From: Streptomyces sp. NBC_00663
GTDB lineage: Bacteria; Actinomycetota; Actinomycetes; Streptomycetales; Streptomycetaceae
Direction of reading: 5' to 3'
Assembly: GCF_036226885.1 (NCBI RefSeq)
Contig: NZ_CP109027.1
Coordinates: 5,890,001-5,954,000 of the forward strand
DNA length: 64,000 nucleotides
In this document: positions 40,738 through 47,763 of the stretch, one piece after another
Layout: the number at the start of each line of letters is the position of its first letter
How positions within the stretch are numbered: position 1 is the first letter of the stretch
Translations under genes and position numbers: made by a program
Notes under the pieces: model-generated
Database searches by the model: none
What the model was told of the DNA's origin: nothing
What the model saw: the letters and a program-made list of their open reading frames with translations, nothing else

Positions 40738-40974
40738 GTGGCCGCCGACTGGCCGCCCGCGCGGGCGTACTTCGGTCTGCACGTCGACCTCGGCGACTTC
40801 CACACCAAGCGCGGTATCTGGCTCGCCTACCCCACCGCCCGCTTCACCTGCCGGTGGGGCTGCGAGCTGGACGCCGTCGGCCCCGTCGACGTCGCCAACC
40901 TCACCGAGCACCTGACCGCCCACCACGCCCGGATCTGCCCGGGCCCACCCACACCCGCCCCTGGGAGGACCTGA
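40738..40974 (+). CDS. phage early protein, possible zinc-binding
   Basis: The product has 78 residues from a GTG. The pattern FTCRWGCELDAV followed by HLTAHHARICPG gives a C-x3-C and H-x3-H set, typical of a small C2H2-like finger. It overlaps the next start by one base. Such fingers in phage early proteins usually bind nucleic acid (inference). Confidence 0.6.
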   Translation: MAADWPPARAYFGLHVDLGDFHTKRGIWLAYPTARFTCRWGCELDAVGPVDVANLTEHLTAHHARICPGPPTPAPGRT

Positions 40975-41330
40975 TGGACACCACACCCGTACCCACCCCC
41001 GCCGCCCTGGCCCGGCCGCGCGGCTCATACGACCGCCACCGCTGGGAGGCCGCCGTCCTGGCGAGCGGCCTGCAACGGCTCGGCCGCCACCTGGCGCTCA
41101 CCCTCGCCCACCTTGCAGGCCCCGCAGGCCAGTTGCCCGCTGGCGGCCGCCACGACGCCGGACACCTCGCCTCCGTCCTGCGCCTGGACGCCAAGCGCGT
41201 CCGGCTGACGCTCACCGAGCTTGAGCAAGCGGGCTGGATACACCGCCCGGACATCCGCACCTGGGAACCGCGCCAGATGCTCCGCCCGATCACGCTCACG
41301 CTCCCGGCCGACCGCGGCACGGACGCCTGA
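40974..41330 (+). CDS. phage winged-helix-like protein
   Basis: The product has 118 residues from an ATG behind GGGAGGA. Residues 55-105 (HDAGHLASVLRLDAKRVRLT ... LEQAGWIHRPD) look like a winged helix. It is the first of two DNA-binding-type genes in a row; the next begins three bases later. A role in replication or control is likely but untested. Confidence 0.6.
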   Translation: MDTTPVPTPAALARPRGSYDRHRWEAAVLASGLQRLGRHLALTLAHLAGPAGQLPAGGRHDAGHLASVLRLDAKRVRLTLTELEQAGWIHRPDIRTWEPRQMLRPITLTLPADRGTDA

Positions 41331-41333
41331 CCG

Positions 41334-42686
41334 ATGTCCCTCCTGCCCGCGCCCGCCGCCGAGCCCCGCCACAGTCGTGGCGGGGCCGGTGGTGCTGCGC
41401 GCGGGCAGGACGAGCCGTCCTGGTACCGGCAGAAGGTGAAGGTTCCCCGGCGGCTGTGGGACGGCGGCGGGTACTCCGCGGGCGCGGTCGCCTACTGGGC
41501 GCAGATCACCGCCCTGGCCCACCGCGAGGACGGGTGCCGCGCGTCCGTCGCGCGGCTGGCCGAGTACCTCGGGGACGCCAAGCGCACCGCCGAGCGCTGC
41601 CTGGCCGAGCTGTCCGCGCCCGGGCCCGACGGCGAGCCTGAGCTGAGCACCGTGCGCCGCACCCGCTCCGACGGCGACGGCGAGACCGCCGAGCGCCGCA
41701 CCCGCCCAGTCACCCGGGCCGAGCAGTTCGCCCTCGTCCCCGTCCTCGCCGCCAAGGTGATGCGGCGCCCCCAGTTCGTCCTGTACTGCGCGCTCGCCTG
41801 GGCCGTCGCCACCAGTGCCCCGGTCACCGCGGCCGAGCTCGCGGGCCTGCTCGGCGTCACGGAGCGTTCCGCGCGCCGCCTGGTCGACGAGCTGGAGGCC
41901 CTCGGCTGGGTCACCGTCCACCGCCGCGCCGGCGCCCACGGCCGGCACCTCTACGACGTCCACGACCTCCCCCTGCGCCTGGTCGACGAGCCCGAGCCGG
42001 GACCGGACACAGATGGCGGATCGGGTGCGTGCACAGATGGCGGATCCCTCGCGATCAAGGAAGACCCAAGACTGACTGACGAGAGAAGCACCGGGGCCGG
42101 TGGTTCTTCCGCCGTAGGCGAGGTGACCGTAAGTGGGTCCGCGCCTGTGGACAACTCGCCCTCACGCTCGGTCACTTCGGTCCCTGACACGTTCCTCGTC
42201 GCCGCCCGAACGGCTGTGCGCCCCGCTGAGCGTCCCCCGTACGACGGACCCGGTCTGAGCCTGAGCCCGCGCGTCTGGGCCGTCCTGGAGCCCGTCCACG
42301 ATCTCCTGCACCGCATCAGACCGTTCGTGCTGCGCCGCATCGGACGCGAGATCGGCCGCCAGCTCGACGACGGGATCTGGGCCGAGGACATCCGCGACCA
42401 GCTCACCCGACTGCGCGTCTGGACCCCCGCCGAGGACCTCCGCGATCCCGGCCGCTGGCTCCTCGGCGCCGCCCTCCCCGCCCGCTCCCTGTGCGGACTG
42501 CCCGGCTGCTACTGGGGCTTCCAGCACCACACCGGCTTCCCCTGCAAGGCATGCGCCGAGGCCGCCGCCGCCCGGGCCCGGGACGCCCACCCACCGCATA
42601 CCGCCTGGCACGAGTGCCGCGCCTGCCGCGCGCCCTCCCGCCAGCCACTCCCCGCAGACCTCTGCCGCACCTGCAGACCCGCCTGA
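41334..42686 (+). CDS. DNA-binding protein, candidate phage replication initiator
   Basis: The product has 450 residues. Two winged-helix-like parts lie near 45-105 (SAGAVAYWAQITALAHREDG ... LAEYLGDAKRTAERCLAEL) and 150-200 (VTAAELAGLLGVTERSARRL). A low-complexity linker holds two DGGS repeats. The C-terminal 110 residues have a zinc ribbon (LCGLPGCYWGF ... CKAC, then ECRACRAP ... LCRTCRP). This layout of N-terminal HTH, linker and C-terminal domain resembles phage initiators such as lambda O, with iteron-like repeats in the linker. No replicase or helicase is in this window. Assignment tentative. Confidence 0.5.
   Translation: MSLLPAPAAEPRHSRGGAGGAARGQDEPSWYRQKVKVPRRLWDGGGYSAGAVAYWAQITALAHREDGCRASVARLAEYLGDAKRTAERCLAELSAPGPDGEPELSTVRRTRSDGDGETAERRTRPVTRAEQFALVPVLAAKVMRRPQFVLYCALAWAVATSAPVTAAELAGLLGVTERSARRLVDELEALGWVTVHRRAGAHGRHLYDVHDLPLRLVDEPEPGPDTDGGSGACTDGGSLAIKEDPRLTDERSTGAGGSSAVGEVTVSGSAPVDNSPSRSVTSVPDTFLVAARTAVRPAERPPYDGPGLSLSPRVWAVLEPVHDLLHRIRPFVLRRIGREIGRQLDDGIWAEDIRDQLTRLRVWTPAEDLRDPGRWLLGAALPARSLCGLPGCYWGFQHHTGFPCKACAEAAAARARDAHPPHTAWHECRACRAPSRQPLPADLCRTCRPA
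42008..42046. repeat. two 15-bp direct repeats inside the candidate initiator gene
   Basis: CACAGATGGCGGATC occurs at 42008-42022 and 42032-42046, with a 24-bp period. A stretch of lower GC (about 42,055-42,110) follows. The layout resembles iterons plus a melting region as in lambdoid origins, but two copies are few. Confidence 0.4.
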
Positions 42687-42710
42687 CCCGACCCGAAAGG
42701 AACCGATGCG

Positions 42711-43052
42711 ATGCCAGCCCCCTACACCCCGTACGCGCGCCCCGCCCCACCCAACGGCCCCGGCACCTGCGACAGATGCGGCGCCCCCGTCATCTGGTGC
42801 CTGAACGCCAACCGCCGCACCCAGGCCGTCAACGCGGACAGACGCGACTACGGCAACCAGGCCGTGAGGCAGGACGCGGCGGGCCGCTGGCACACCCGCC
42901 AACTCACCAAGGACCGCCCCACGTTGGAGGGCGCCGAGGCCCTGCACTACCCCCACGCACCCACCTGCACCAACCCCGCCCCCCGCCCGTCCTCGACACC
43001 CGGCACTTCCCGCGGCCGCCGCGGCGTACCGCCCGTCAGGTGGCAGCGATGA
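42711..43052 (+). CDS. phage zinc-ribbon protein
   Basis: The product has 113 residues. CDRCGAPVIWCLNANRR near residue 20 gives C-x2-C plus a further Cys, and HAPTCTN near 83 may complete the site. The ends are Pro/Arg-rich. It overlaps the next gene by four bases. Similar proteins are widespread in actinophage early regions; function unknown. Confidence 0.6.
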   Translation: MPAPYTPYARPAPPNGPGTCDRCGAPVIWCLNANRRTQAVNADRRDYGNQAVRQDAAGRWHTRQLTKDRPTLEGAEALHYPHAPTCTNPAPRPSSTPGTSRGRRGVPPVRWQR

Positions 43053-43432
43053 CACAGCCCGCCTCCCGCCCTCGCCCAGCAACAGGCGTGCCCCCGCACC
43101 GCGAGGTCATCGAGGCCGCCCTCGACCACTGGTGGATCACCACCGACCCCGTCCAGCCGTTCCACATCCCCGCCGTCGCCGAGCACGTCGAGACCTACCT
43201 CGCCGCCTCCGGCTACCGCATCACCCCCGACACCGGAAGGCCTCCCGTGCCCACCCTCCGCGCCATAGCCGTCGCCCTCGTCCTGGCCGTCATCTGCGCC
43301 GCGTCCGTCGTCTTCGCCGCCCTGCGCGGCGACTGGGAATGGGCCGGCATCGGCGCCCTCGGCACCGCCCTGCTCACCTACGAGGGCATCCGCGACATCA
43401 ACGACCGCCGCCGAGGACGAGGCGCCCGATAG
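43049..43432 (+). CDS. phage membrane protein
   Basis: The product has 127 residues from an ATG overlapping the previous stop. A soluble N-terminal part (REVIEAALDHWWITTDPVQP) is followed by two hydrophobic helices near 72-90 and 98-113, and an Arg-rich tail. Function unknown. The 126 bp after it hold only a 25-codon Arg-rich frame without a ribosome-binding site. Confidence 0.6.
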   Translation: MTQPASRPRPATGVPPHREVIEAALDHWWITTDPVQPFHIPAVAEHVETYLAASGYRITPDTGRPPVPTLRAIAVALVLAVICAASVVFAALRGDWEWAGIGALGTALLTYEGIRDINDRRRGRGAR

Positions 43433-43558
43433 ACAGCACCTCGCGCATGCGCGCCTGCGAACGCGCGCGCGGTAACCGCAGGCGCGCCCGCGCACGAAAC
43501 GCCCTCGCCCGCCCGTACCCATGACCGGCCCCCACCGGCCCGAGAGGAAGCACCCTCC

Positions 43559-44503
43559 ATGACCGCTTGCGCCGTCTGCCCGCGCACCGCACCCGACGGC
43601 GAGCGCCTGTGCCTGGTCCACGCGGCCGAGCTGCACGCCTGGCTTGCCGAGATCCCCCGCCAGGCCCTGCTCCTCGCGGACGAGTTCCTCGTTCCCGCGC
43701 GGTCCGGGCACCGGCCTGGGGGTGCTGGCCGTGCCGACGCCCCCGTTCCCGTCGACCTCCGGGTCCTGGCCCTCCTCGGTCCCGGTCGCTACGACTCCAC
43801 CGGCCCCGACGACGACGGGCAGGCCCCCATCGCCGCCACCCTCGGCGCCTGGGCCGGACACATCGCCTACACCCACCCCGCCGCCCACCGCGACCCCCAC
43901 GGCACCGCCTACACCGTCCCGTGCGAGCAGGCCTGGCCCGCGCGCGGCGAGACCATCACCGGCTGGTGCGCCTGGCTCACCGCCTACCTCCCGTACGCCC
44001 TCGGCCTCCCGCTCGCCGCCGAGCTGCACCGCGCCCTCGGCGACCTCGTCCACCACCTGAGGTGCCTCACCCACAGCACCCCCGCCCAGCACCACCGCGC
44101 CGCCCCCTGCCCCGCCTGTGACGTGTTCGCCCTGGTCCGTACCGACGGCCGCTGGCACATCCACTGCCTCGCCTGCGGCCACCAGCTCGACCCCGACGCC
44201 TACGACGAGCACGCCGCCCGGTACCTGGCCGCCCGCCAGTCCGAGCAGACCGGCACCACCCACCCACGAGAGGATCGACCCATGACCACCGACCGCATCC
44301 GCGTGCACGTCCTGCTCACTGTCGGCACCGAGGCCGAGATCGTTGCCACCGACGTCCCGCCCGCCGAGCGCGCTGACCCCGAGCGCTACCCCGTCGCCGA
44401 GATCAGCCACGCCACCGGCATCCCCGCCGCCCGCCTGGCCGGTGCCCGTCTGACGGCTGTGGTCGGCGACGACGCCCGCCTCACCGGCTGGCAGCGCGCC
44501 TAG
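43559..44503 (+). CDS. phage zinc-finger protein, possibly two proteins from one frame
   Basis: The product has 314 residues. It opens with a finger-like MTACAVCPRTAPDGERLC, and a second set, PCPACDVF ... HIHCLACGHQLD, lies near 182-208. Within the same frame an ATG at 44281 is preceded by GAGAGGATCGACCC and starts a separate-looking domain of 74 residues (TTDRIRVHVLLTVGTEAEIV). So this is either one fusion protein or a long and a short product. A strong terminator follows. Confidence 0.6.
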   Translation: MTACAVCPRTAPDGERLCLVHAAELHAWLAEIPRQALLLADEFLVPARSGHRPGGAGRADAPVPVDLRVLALLGPGRYDSTGPDDDGQAPIAATLGAWAGHIAYTHPAAHRDPHGTAYTVPCEQAWPARGETITGWCAWLTAYLPYALGLPLAAELHRALGDLVHHLRCLTHSTPAQHHRAAPCPACDVFALVRTDGRWHIHCLACGHQLDPDAYDEHAARYLAARQSEQTGTTHPREDRPMTTDRIRVHVLLTVGTEAEIVATDVPPAERADPERYPVAEISHATGIPAARLAGARLTAVVGDDARLTGWQRA

Positions 44504-44514
44504 CAGCCCCGCAC

Positions 44515-44543
44515 GCCCCCGGGCCCCGTACCGGCCCGGGGGC
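44515..44543 (+). terminator. terminator before the repeated-leader genes
   Basis: Perfect 11-bp GC-only arms (44515-44525 and 44533-44543) flank a seven-base loop. It separates the long early operon from the independently transcribed small genes that follow. Confidence 0.8.
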
Positions 44544-44559
44544 ATTCCTCCACCCAGAG

Positions 44560-44659
44560 TGTTGCAAAAGTAGATGTGAGTGTTGTAAAGTTAGACGTGT
44601 CGGAACGGGGGGTGAGAGCCCCGACCGGCACCAGTTGAAAACTCAAGAGAGGAAGTCAC
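44560..44659 (+). promoter_or_regulatory. repeated regulatory leader, copy 1 (promoter repeats plus RNA hairpin)
   Basis: Two 21-bp direct repeats (GTGTTGCAAAAGTAGATGTG and GTGTTGTAAAGTTAGACGTG) hold TTGCAA (44562-44567) and TAAAGT (44586-44591), 18 bp apart. Downstream the transcript has a hairpin: CGGGG pairs with CCCCG around GGTGAGA, extended by GTCGG with CCGGC. Then come CCAGTTGAAAACTC and GAGAGGA. The same parts recur before the next two genes. Confidence 0.75.
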
Positions 44660-45028
44660 ATGGCTGACCGTGACGACGAGATGATGCATGCACTCGTGCA
44701 TGGGATCTCGCTGGTCTACTCGCTGCTCGTCGAGGCATGCCGGGCCCTGCCTGTGCCGGTGAACATGCCCGCCGACCCGTGGGTCTCCGTGGCGGAGGTC
44801 AGGCCCGCCGTCAAGCGACTGGCGGCACTGGCCGCCGACCAGCCGATGGGCGAGGATCAGGAGTGGCAGTTGCGCAGCGGCTGCATCCACCTCCTCGCGG
44901 CGATCGACCTGTACGCGCTCTGTGAGACCAGGTACGAGGAGACCCGCGCCGACGGAGTAGGGGCCAACCTCGCGACAGCAGAGATCGACCTCAAGGATCT
45001 GCTGATCTGGCTCTACGCCAACAAGTGA
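44660..45028 (+). CDS. small phage protein, paralogue pair member A
   Basis: The product has 122 residues from an ATG behind AGAGAGGAAG. It is an acidic helical protein starting MADRDDEMMHALVHGISLVY, with the core LLVEACRALPVPVNMPADPW. It resembles the gene that follows (MADHD start, ELPVPVIIPD, similar helix order), so the two arose by duplication with their leaders. Each has its own promoter and terminator, unlike the rest of the phage operon. Function unknown. Confidence 0.7.
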   Translation: MADRDDEMMHALVHGISLVYSLLVEACRALPVPVNMPADPWVSVAEVRPAVKRLAALAADQPMGEDQEWQLRSGCIHLLAAIDLYALCETRYEETRADGVGANLATAEIDLKDLLIWLYANK

Positions 45029-45036
45029 TCCACCCC

Positions 45037-45061
45037 GCCCCCCGGCATCCAGCCGGGGGGC
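45037..45061 (+). terminator. terminator after paralogue A
   Basis: Perfect 10-bp arms (45037-45046 and 45052-45061) flank ATCCA, nine bases after the stop codon. Confidence 0.85.
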
Positions 45062-45078
45062 GCTTCCGTCTGCCCGGA

Positions 45079-45180
45079 TGTTGCAATCATAGACGTGAGT
45101 GCTGTAAAGTTAGACATGTCGGGACGGGGGGTGAGAGCCCCGGAACCGACGCCAGTTGAAAATTCCAGAGAGGAGAAGTC
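45079..45180 (+). promoter_or_regulatory. repeated regulatory leader, copy 2
   Basis: TTGCAA (45081-45086) and TAAAGT (45105-45110) lie 18 bp apart in direct repeats like those of copy 1. The hairpin again has GGGGGGTGAGAGCCCC, with an outer helix GTCGG/CCGAC. It is followed by GCCAGTTGAAAATTCC and GAGAGGAGAA before the GTG start. Most of the leader is identical to copy 1, and the differences keep the pairing. Confidence 0.75.
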
Positions 45181-45579
45181 GTGGCAGATCACGACGCAAG
45201 GGAGCGATTCCTCGCACTCGCCGAGGGCGTCGTCGGAGCGTACGCGTACATCGCATCGCTCCTGTCGGAGCTCCCCGTCCCCGTCATCATCCCGGACCTG
45301 GTCCTGATGGCCGACGAGGGCAGGGACCCGACAGACGCCCTGCTCGCACTCCACCGGGTGCGGGCGGTCGTCGAGGACGAGCCGATCTCGGAGAAGGACC
45401 GCCGATGCTTCGAGCACCTGATGCTCGACTGGATCACGGCCTACGAGATGCTCGCCCTCGCCAAGAGCGCGGGACTCGCCCCCTGGCGACTCGACGCAGT
45501 CGAGTTCGCACTCAACCGGGTCGTGACCTGGATTGAAGTGATCGAGAACGACGACGAGCAGGACGACGACGAGTCGTAA
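45181..45579 (+). CDS. small phage protein, paralogue pair member B
   Basis: The product has 132 residues from a GTG. It starts MADHDARERFLALAEGVVGA and has SELPVPVIIPDLVLMADEG and an acidic tail (ENDDEQDDDES). It matches paralogue A in length, helix pattern and the LPVPV-I/M-P core, though identity is modest. Diverged proteins with conserved leaders suggest that selection acts on the regulation. Function unknown; the acidic character might suit a DNA mimic or protein inhibitor, which is speculation. Confidence 0.7.
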   Translation: MADHDARERFLALAEGVVGAYAYIASLLSELPVPVIIPDLVLMADEGRDPTDALLALHRVRAVVEDEPISEKDRRCFEHLMLDWITAYEMLALAKSAGLAPWRLDAVEFALNRVVTWIEVIENDDEQDDDES

Positions 45580-45587
45580 CGCTCACC

Positions 45588-45618
45588 GCCCGCCCCGAGC
45601 AGCCAGCCCGGGGCGGGC
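45588..45618 (+). terminator. terminator after paralogue B
   Basis: Perfect 10-bp arms (45588-45597 and 45609-45618) with an eleven-base loop lie eight bases after the stop. Confidence 0.8.
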
Positions 45619-45658
45619 TCTCCTCCCGGAACGCCCCGCCCTCTCACGCACAGCAGAA

Positions 45659-45741
45659 GGGGCCGACGCGATCCCCGGTCACCCGGGGGTGAGAGACGTC
45701 GGCCCCACCAGTTGAAGACTCCACAGAGGAGGCTCACCGCC
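45659..45741 (+). promoter_or_regulatory. repeated regulatory leader, copy 3 (RNA part only)
   Basis: An outer 10-bp helix (45659-45668 with 45697-45706) and an inner CCCCGG-TCAC-CCGGGG enclose the conserved GTGAGAG strand in an internal loop. CCACCAGTTGAAGACTCC and GAGGAGG follow before the ATG. The TTGCAA/TAAAGT promoter repeats seen in copies 1 and 2 are missing. The pairing differs from them in sequence but keeps the same order of parts. Confidence 0.65.
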
Positions 45742-46140
45742 ATGGTAGACCCGCAGCGCCTCATCGCCCCCGAGATCGCCACCGCCTACGACGTGAGCCC
45801 GCACACCGTCCGCGCCAGCTGGTCCCAGCACCCCGACTGGCCCGCCCCCACCGGCAAGCGCGGCCGCTACAAGGAGTACGACGCCCAGGCCATCGCCGAC
45901 TTCGTCCGCACGCACATCGAGCGCCAGGCCGTCACCCTCGAACCCCGCCGCCTCTACACCGCCCAGCAGCTCCAGGACGCCGGTGTCGGCATCACCGCCG
46001 GCACCATCCGCGCCGACCTCGCACGCGGCCGCTGGCCCGCCCCCGACGACACCAGCGACGGCGTCAACCGCTGGCACGGCTCCACTGTCACCAAGGCACT
46101 CCAGGGGCGGCGCGGCTACCGGCGCAGCCGCACCGACTGA
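45742..46140 (+). CDS. phage DNA-binding protein with two MerR/excisionase-like helices
   Basis: The product has 132 residues from an ATG. Two similar helix-turn-helix-like units are visible: near 6-50 (IAPEIATAYDVSPHTVRASW ... YDAQAIADFV) and near 68-120 (YTAQQLQDAGVGITAGTIRA ... WHGSTVTKAL). This is the style of MerR-type or excisionase proteins. It could be the integrase directionality factor or a regulator. It is the third gene with the shared leader. Confidence 0.65.
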   Translation: MVDPQRLIAPEIATAYDVSPHTVRASWSQHPDWPAPTGKRGRYKEYDAQAIADFVRTHIERQAVTLEPRRLYTAQQLQDAGVGITAGTIRADLARGRWPAPDDTSDGVNRWHGSTVTKALQGRRGYRRSRTD

Positions 46141-46190
46141 CAGGCCACGGCCCGCGTGCGCACCGCGCGGCCCGAGGCGATCCTGAAGGC

Positions 46191-46412
46191 ATGCCGCACC
46201 GGCCCGTGACCGTACAGCCGCCCTCACCAACGGGCGGCCGCCGGGTACGCGTGGACGGCGAGATCCTCGGCCTCGCCCACAACGTCGCCGACGTCGCCGA
46301 GTTCCTGCGCCGCGCAGGGCTCGATATCGAGCCCGAGGACGTCACGGCATCGCCCTTGATCGACTGGCGCGGCGTCGGCCCGGAGCACTGGGGCCCGGAG
46401 ACCGTGAGCTGA
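46191..46412 (+). CDS. phage hypothetical protein
   Basis: The product has 73 residues from an ATG with a weak ribosome-binding site. Residues 18-60 (RRVRVDGEILGLAHNVADVA, EFLRRAGLDIEPEDV) form a compact alpha/beta unit of unknown type ending in WRGVGPEHWGPE. It is conserved in look with phage proteins of this size; function unknown. Confidence 0.55.
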   Translation: MPHRPVTVQPPSPTGGRRVRVDGEILGLAHNVADVAEFLRRAGLDIEPEDVTASPLIDWRGVGPEHWGPETVS

Positions 46413-46506
46413 GCTGTGGCGGCCTCTCGGCGTTCCTGCTGGACAAAGATCCGTTTGTAGCGTGAACATGGTGCCAGCAGCACACGTGTGCCCATCGAAC
46501 GCTCAT

Positions 46507-46546
46507 CCGCAGCCCCGGACCACCTCCACCTGGCCCGGGGCTGCGG
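46507..46546 (+). promoter_or_regulatory. 12-bp leader hairpin ahead of a small HTH gene
   Basis: Perfect 12-bp arms (46507-46518 and 46535-46546) lie just before the AGGAGGAGG ribosome-binding site. It may act as an attenuator or mRNA stabiliser. An upstream promoter is possible, with TAGCGT near 46456, but the -35 is unclear. Confidence 0.5.
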
Positions 46547-46567
46547 CACGTCCAGGAGGAGGTGCAC

Positions 46568-46813
46568 GTGACCCCGGAGCTCTACACCGGCACCCAGGCC
46601 GCCGCCCTCGCTACCACCTGGCGGCGCATGCTCAGTGCCGACGCCGCCCGCGTCACCCGCCCCGCGATCTGCAACTGGGTCCGACGCGGCCACCTCAAGG
46701 TGGCAGGCCTCGACGAACACGAGCGCCCCCTCTACGCCCTCGCCGACATCGCCCAAGCCGAGAAGGCCACCCGCCCCCGCGCCCTGCGCCTCGTCGGCAT
46801 CGGCGCCCAGTAA
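46568..46813 (+). CDS. small helix-turn-helix phage protein
   Basis: The product has 81 residues from the GTG at 46568, five bases after AGGAGGAGG; a GTG at 46562 is too close to the site. The sequence TGTQAAALATTWRRML, then ICNWVRRGHLKVAGL and YALADIAQAEKA, is a MerR/excisionase-like DNA-binding pattern (AICNWVRRGHL as recognition helix and wing). It is another candidate for directionality factor or late regulator. Confidence 0.65.
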   Translation: MTPELYTGTQAAALATTWRRMLSADAARVTRPAICNWVRRGHLKVAGLDEHERPLYALADIAQAEKATRPRALRLVGIGAQ

Positions 46814-46982
46814 CTCCCGCTGCCTGGTGAGGCGGACGGAGCCCCCGCAGGCGCCCCAACGCCCGCGGTGCGGGCCCGGCACCGGGCAGCGGGACTAGAT
46901 CACAGAACAGCCACACGGCCATCACATCGAGCGCGCGCAACGCATCATGCCCCCACAGCCCACACCGTCCTTGGGGGGACAC

Positions 46983-47237
46983 ATGAGCCGGTACCGTGAC
47001 GTCCAGACCGCCGTAAGAGTCGAGAAGCTCCGCATCTGGTTCGCCTGGCTCGCTGGCACCATCATCATCCTGATTGCCGTCCGAGCCGTCCGGAACATCG
47101 ACGTCGTCAACACGGTCGTCGAGATCCTCGGGGTCATCGCCTTCGCCCTGCTCAGCATTACCGCCGTACGCATGATCAACGCCCTCAACCGCAGGGCGGC
47201 CGCAGAGCGCCGTGCGGTCCTCGGCGACGACATGTGA
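46983..47237 (+). CDS. small phage membrane protein
   Basis: The product has 84 residues from an ATG behind GGGGGGAC. A basic helix (RYRDVQTAVRVEKLRIWFAW) leads into two hydrophobic segments (about 22-38 and 48-65) and a charged end. Function unknown; small membrane proteins at this position can act in superinfection control or lysis timing (inference). Confidence 0.6.
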   Translation: MSRYRDVQTAVRVEKLRIWFAWLAGTIIILIAVRAVRNIDVVNTVVEILGVIAFALLSITAVRMINALNRRAAAERRAVLGDDM

Positions 47238-47252
47238 CGCGGGAGGGCGCCC

Positions 47253-47537
47253 GTGGCTGGCAACCCCCGCACCGGGCGCCCCTACATCAGACTCACCCGC
47301 CAACAGCGCGCCCTCGGCCTGCCCTGCTGGATCTGTGGCCGGGAGATCGACTACACCCATACCGGCTACGCCGCCCAGCGGTCGAAGTGGGCGTTCACCC
47401 TTGACCACGCCATCCCCATCACGCGCGGCGGCGACCTCCTCGACCCCGCCAACGCCCGCTCAGCACACCGCAAGTGCAACAGCGCGCGCGGCAACCGCAC
47501 CCACCAGCCGCAGCCCCGAGCGTCGAGGAGGTGGTGA
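47253..47537 (+). CDS. HNH endonuclease
   Basis: The product has 94 residues from a GTG. Zinc and active-site pattern: CWICGREIDY near 25, LDHAIPITRGGDLLDPAN near 50 (the DH of HNH), and AHRKCNSARGNR near 72. In many siphoviruses a small HNH nuclease lies just before the terminase genes and is needed for cos cleavage and packaging. The position here, three genes before terminase, supports that role. Confidence 0.85.
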   Translation: MAGNPRTGRPYIRLTRQQRALGLPCWICGREIDYTHTGYAAQRSKWAFTLDHAIPITRGGDLLDPANARSAHRKCNSARGNRTHQPQPRASRRW

Positions 47538-47539
47538 CC

Positions 47540-47761
47540 ATGGCCGACCCCCGCGTTCGGCTGCACCTTCGCACCAAGCCGCGGCCGCCCCGCTGGTACG
47601 AGTACAGCCCAGCCGCCACCGGCCCGGAGTACTGGTTGCGCTATCTCCTCGGCGAGCCAAGGGACTTCGCGTACGCCGTCCCCCGCCGCATCGCCTGCCG
47701 CCTCCTCGGCCGCCACAACGCCACCTGCCGAGGGCGCGCCGACCACCCGAGGAGATGGTGA
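47540..47761 (+). CDS. phage hypothetical protein
   Basis: The product has 73 residues, starting two bases after the HNH stop behind GAGGAGG. It is Arg/Pro/Tyr-rich (RLHLRTKPRPPRWYEYSPA) with a Cys at each of two positions near the end. Probably basic and nucleic-acid associated; function unknown. Confidence 0.55.
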   Translation: MADPRVRLHLRTKPRPPRWYEYSPAATGPEYWLRYLLGEPRDFAYAVPRRIACRLLGRHNATCRGRADHPRRW

Positions 47762-47763
47762 CC

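Noticed and set aside
43447..43524. 25-codon Arg-rich frame between two phage genes
   Set aside because: No ribosome-binding site, composition explained by GC-rich alternating CGCG sequence, and no sign of coupling to neighbours.
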